Shown here: positions 61,377 to 64,000 of the stretch, piece by piece
How positions within the stretch are numbered: position 1 is the first letter of the stretch
Layout of the letters: each line of letters starts with the position of its first letter
NCBI GenBank assembly: GCA_910579285.1
Contig: CAJTTT010000013.1
Coordinates: forward strand, 32,813 to 96,812
DNA from: an uncultured Lachnospiraceae bacterium
GTDB lineage: Bacteria > Bacillota > Clostridia > Lachnospirales > Lachnospiraceae
Direction of reading: 5' to 3'
Length of the DNA stretch: 64,000 bases
Translations under genes and position numbers: made by a program
Notes under the pieces: model-generated
What the model was told of the DNA's origin: nothing
Database searches by the model: none
The model's input: the letters and a program-made list of their open reading frames with translations, nothing else

Positions 61377-63371
61377 ATGAAAAAGATTATCTTGATTGTC
61401 GATGATGACAGACTGACGCTGGCAACAGCGCAGAAGCTTCTGGAGGGAGAATACAAGGTTGTAGCCGTGAACTCTGGAAAGCAGGCGTTTAAATATCTGG
61501 AGCGGCACTCGCCGGATTTGATTCTTCTGGATATCAATATGCCGGATATTGGCGGTTTTGAGGTGATGGACACACTGCAGAACGATACGCGCTGGCGTAA
61601 GATTCCCGTGATCTTTCTGACGGCTGACCGCAGCGCGGAGACAGAGATCGAATGTTTCCGTGTGGGCGCGTGCGACTATATTTCCAAGCCCTTTGAGCCG
61701 AACATCATGCTGAGCAGGATCAGGAGCACGATCGAACTGGACGGTTACCGGCGGGACTTACAGCGCAGGCTGGATGAAAAAACGAAGGAGATGGAGCGCA
61801 TCACGATTCAGGCGATTATGACGGTTGCCAATACGGTGGATGCGAAGGACGACTATACCAAAGGGCATTCCATGCGGGTGGCAGCGTACGCTGAGCTTTT
61901 GGCGCAGCGTCTCGGCTGGTCTGAGGATGAGATTCAGAATATTTATTATGTGGCGATGCTGCACGATGTGGGAAAGATCGGCGTGCCCGATGCTGTGCTC
62001 AATAAGCCCTTTAAGCTGACAGACGTGGAGTTTCGTCTGATCAAGGGGCATACCCTTGTGGGCGCTGAGATTTTAAATGACTTTAAGATGTTTCCGAATG
62101 TCAATGTGGGTGCGAAATACCACCATGAGCGTTACGATGGAAAGGGATACCCGGAAGGATTAAAGGGAGAATCCATTCCGCTGGTTGCCAGGGTGATTGG
62201 TCTGGTGGATTCCTATGACGCCATGACCAGCAACCGGGTTTACCGCAGGCGGCTGAATGACGATGTGGTCATGCAGGAACTGGAGAAGGGCAAAGGAAGT
62301 CAGTGGGACCCTGAGCTGGTTGATATTTTTGTAGGGCTGATCCAGGAGGGCGCGTTAGAAAAAATGTGGATGCCCGAGGAAGATCTGGCAACGCCGATTT
62401 TTGACAGCGGCAAGATCGTGGGCATTGCTATGGGCTCCGAGAATATATTGGAATCCCCTGTTGACTATCTGACAGGACTCCTGAGCAGACAGAAGGGTGA
62501 GCATGATATTTCCTTAAGTCTTTGTGCGGAGGGAGGAACCTTGATGCTGATTGATCTGGACCGTTTCCGGCAGATCAATGACGTGCACGGCCATCTGATG
62601 GGAGATTATGCCTTGAAAATAGTGGCGGATGTGCTGAAAGAAGCCTGTGAAAACGAAATCGTATGCCGGACCGGCGGGGATGAATTCCTGTACTATCTGC
62701 CGGGTGTGACAGAGGAGGAAGTTGTCACGCAGAAGGTGGAGGCGATTTTGGAAGCTTTCCACAAGAAACAGCAGGAAGTGGAAATTCTCCGGGATGCGGA
62801 GCTGTCGGTGGGCATCAGCGTTTCCGGCCCCGATGGAAGGGAATTTGACGAGCTCTTCAGAAGAGCCGATAAGGCGCTCTATCTGGTGAAACAGAACAAG
62901 GGCAGGCATTACGACTTCTTCCAGAAGGCGGGCATCCTGCGGACGCCCGAACAGTCCCAGGGAGATCTGGATAAAATTATGGATGCCATCAGGAACCGTG
63001 AGACCTATCAGGGCGCGTTCCAGGTGGATTATGATGAATTTAACCATGTGTATGATTTCGTGAAGCACATGTCGATGCGAAGCAAGAAAGAGACACAGCT
63101 TCTGCTCTTTACCCTGTTTTCTTCAGACGGCAGCGAGGTGAAGCTGGAGCGCATGGAGACCGCCATGCAGTGTATGGAGCAGGCGATCTGCAAATCACTG
63201 CGCGGTGTGGACGTGGGTGCGAGATACAGCAGTTCCCAGTTCCTGGTGGTACTCCTGGGAACAGAGAGGGAGAATGTCCGGGTTGTGACGGATCGTATCG
63301 TGCAGAATTATTTTAAGCTTTACGGGGAAAAAGATATCACGCTGACTTATGATATTGCGAAGTTTGGGTGA
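61377..63371 (+). CDS. Response regulator with HD-GYP and GGDEF domains plus a degenerate GGDEF-like end
   Basis: 664 residues. REC domain (1-120) with acidic pocket DDD, phospho-acceptor Asp52 in LLDINMPD and Lys in ISKPFEP. HD-GYP domain (about 140-330): KGHSMRVAAYAELLA, LHDVGKIGVPD and HHERYDGKGYPEGL, all residues for cyclic-di-GMP hydrolysis present. GGDEF domain (about 365-520) with intact GGDEF near 433. Residues about 530-664 again read like a GGDEF fold (MEQAICKSLRGVDVGARYSS, then FLVVLLG), but the signature is replaced by SSSQF, so it is probably inactive. The protein may both make and break c-di-GMP. No kinase gene is adjacent. Confidence 0.92.
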   Translation: MKKIILIVDDDRLTLATAQKLLEGEYKVVAVNSGKQAFKYLERHSPDLILLDINMPDIGGFEVMDTLQNDTRWRKIPVIFLTADRSAETEIECFRVGACDYISKPFEPNIMLSRIRSTIELDGYRRDLQRRLDEKTKEMERITIQAIMTVANTVDAKDDYTKGHSMRVAAYAELLAQRLGWSEDEIQNIYYVAMLHDVGKIGVPDAVLNKPFKLTDVEFRLIKGHTLVGAEILNDFKMFPNVNVGAKYHHERYDGKGYPEGLKGESIPLVARVIGLVDSYDAMTSNRVYRRRLNDDVVMQELEKGKGSQWDPELVDIFVGLIQEGALEKMWMPEEDLATPIFDSGKIVGIAMGSENILESPVDYLTGLLSRQKGEHDISLSLCAEGGTLMLIDLDRFRQINDVHGHLMGDYALKIVADVLKEACENEIVCRTGGDEFLYYLPGVTEEEVVTQKVEAILEAFHKKQQEVEILRDAELSVGISVSGPDGREFDELFRRADKALYLVKQNKGRHYDFFQKAGILRTPEQSQGDLDKIMDAIRNRETYQGAFQVDYDEFNHVYDFVKHMSMRSKKETQLLLFTLFSSDGSEVKLERMETAMQCMEQAICKSLRGVDVGARYSSSQFLVVLLGTERENVRVVTDRIVQNYFKLYGEKDITLTYDIAKFG

Positions 63372-63408
63372 GAATCGGTATCGGGTATAAAAATATAAGT
63401 CCATCAAT

Positions 63409-63452
63409 AAATAAAAGTGTACACTGTTGCCATTGTGTACACTTTTATTTTT
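63409..63452. terminator. Bidirectional terminator between convergent genes
   Basis: AAATAAAAGTGTACAC (63409-63424) pairs over 16 bases with 63435-63450, ten-base loop. T-runs exist on both strands, so it can end the response-regulator gene and the minus-strand gene at the right edge. Confidence 0.85.
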
Positions 63453-63466
63453 GGGCTGCGTTCCTC

Positions 63467-64000
63467 CTATAAATTTATTTTTGCAACAAAGCAATTTCTT
63501 CCAGTTGAGTTTTCTATACTTCCACTCGAAGGAATATATAAAATATTAGCATAGCATTTTATAACACTAATTTGAAATAGTTCACCGGTTGAACTTCCCA
63601 TTAGTTTAGCCCCTCCGTTTAATATTAATTTTGAATTATTTTCTACTTGTGTTATGCAGACGAAAAATCCATTTGTTGAATACATTCCTTTGTTTTCAAT
63701 AATGGATAATGACCCGAGAGATGTAATCGCTCCTCCGCCTGCCGAAACACTGACACTGCAGAGTCCATCATAGCCTTGATCCGCATATATTGTTTTGGCG
63801 GATGTTCCGGGTGTGACTGATTTGCGCTGATACTTATACTGCCCAGTCTGTCCGCCGGCCGGCGGTAAAACGACATACGCCATATCGCCGTATGAATGTA
63901 CGGAGCTGTTTTTTGTATAGGCAGCGGTGAGTTCGATATCCTGCGGCTGATCTGAGGGAGGCGCCTCAAAAGTCAGTGTACTTTCGGAAGTCATCATCCC
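63467..64000 (-). CDS. Phage-structural-like hypothetical protein (5' end may be outside window)
   Basis: The frame is open to the window edge; 176 residues follow the first visible ATG, and more may lie beyond. The segment RKSVTPGTSAKTIYADQGYDGLCSVSVSAGGG is the kind of repeat found in phage tail or minor structural proteins (TPGTSxKTxxAdxGYDGLxSVxV). The last 80 residues (SLGSLSIIENKGMYSTNGFFV) look like a beta-rich tip. Composition is AT-richer than the chromosome. It may mark the start of a prophage or phage-like element to the right. Confidence 0.6.
   Translation of the reverse strand, partial: GMMTSESTLTFEAPPSDQPQDIELTAAYTKNSSVHSYGDMAYVVLPPAGGQTGQYKYQRKSVTPGTSAKTIYADQGYDGLCSVSVSAGGGAITSLGSLSIIENKGMYSTNGFFVCITQVENNSKLILNGGAKLMGSSTGELFQISVIKCYANILYIPSSGSIENSTGRNCFVAKINL

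Noticed and set aside
1..64000. tRNA, rRNA or complete insertion sequence
   Set aside because: Read through on both strands; no cloverleaf with CCA end, no rRNA signature and no transposase gene was recognised.

Overview
The window looks like chromosome from an endospore-forming member of Clostridia, most likely Lachnospiraceae (inferred, not computed). The reasons are: a SCIFF ranthipeptide locus; a division-and-wall cluster that runs into spoIIGA and sigE; SigE/SpoIIGA themselves; collagen-like proteins of exosporium type; and ribosome-binding sites of the AGGAGG kind with frequent TTG and GTG starts. Most genes are GC-rich. Two stretches, about 11.4-15.0 kb and 40.6-43.2 kb, are visibly more AT-rich and carry accessory genes.

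Layout. 1-5.7 kb (minus strand): a polyamine operon with an arginine-type decarboxylase, SpeE, SpeB, carboxy(nor)spermidine dehydrogenase and NspC (cut by the window edge). It is read from a strong promoter at 6.1 kb through a long, hairpin-rich leader. 6.2-9.8 kb: two collagen-like spore-surface proteins on either side of a glycosyltransferase; each collagen gene has a SigK-like promoter. 10-11.3 kb: an autoregulated Cro/CI-type regulator and an AIM24-family protein. 11.3-15.1 kb: a degraded AT-rich islet holding one large AIPR-family anti-phage-type gene with a cold-shock-like tail, a gene remnant and a small Cys-rich ORF. 15.1-21.1 kb: hisS, aspS, an SseB-like gene, a HAD phosphatase and a convergent CNNM/HlyC-type membrane protein. 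21.2-27.7 kb: a TIGR04086-type membrane protein, the SCIFF peptide and its radical SAM maturase, secDF, recJ. 28-40.5 kb: murE, priA, def, fmt, a YugP-type protease, rsmB, rlmN, prpC, prkC, rsgA. 40.7-43.2 kb: three accessory genes, the last an N-terminally truncated RelE/ParE toxin. 43.4-45.5 kb: ychF and lgt. 45.7-61.3 kb: the division/wall cluster mraZ-rsmH-ftsL-pbp-pbp-mraY-murD-ftsW-murA-ftsQ-ftsZ, then spoIIGA-sigE. 61.4-63.4 kb: a REC/HD-GYP/GGDEF protein. The right edge enters a minus-strand gene resembling phage structural proteins.

How the genes work together. The right half links wall precursor synthesis (MurE, MraY, MurD, MurA), septum assembly (FtsL, FtsQ, FtsW, FtsZ and two class B PBPs), lipoprotein modification (Lgt), PASTA kinase/phosphatase signalling, and the first mother-cell sigma factor with its activating protease. 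The late mother-cell output may be visible in the collagen genes at the left.

Most unusual structure: several gene junctions carry compound inverted repeats placed directly after a stop codon. Three (34.0, 53.1 and 57.1 kb) share an almost identical GAGAATGCC hairpin. Two more (44.5 and 52.0 kb) have the same layout with different sequence. Their stems differ in sequence but stay paired, so structure appears to be what is kept. They are not explained by ordinary terminators.
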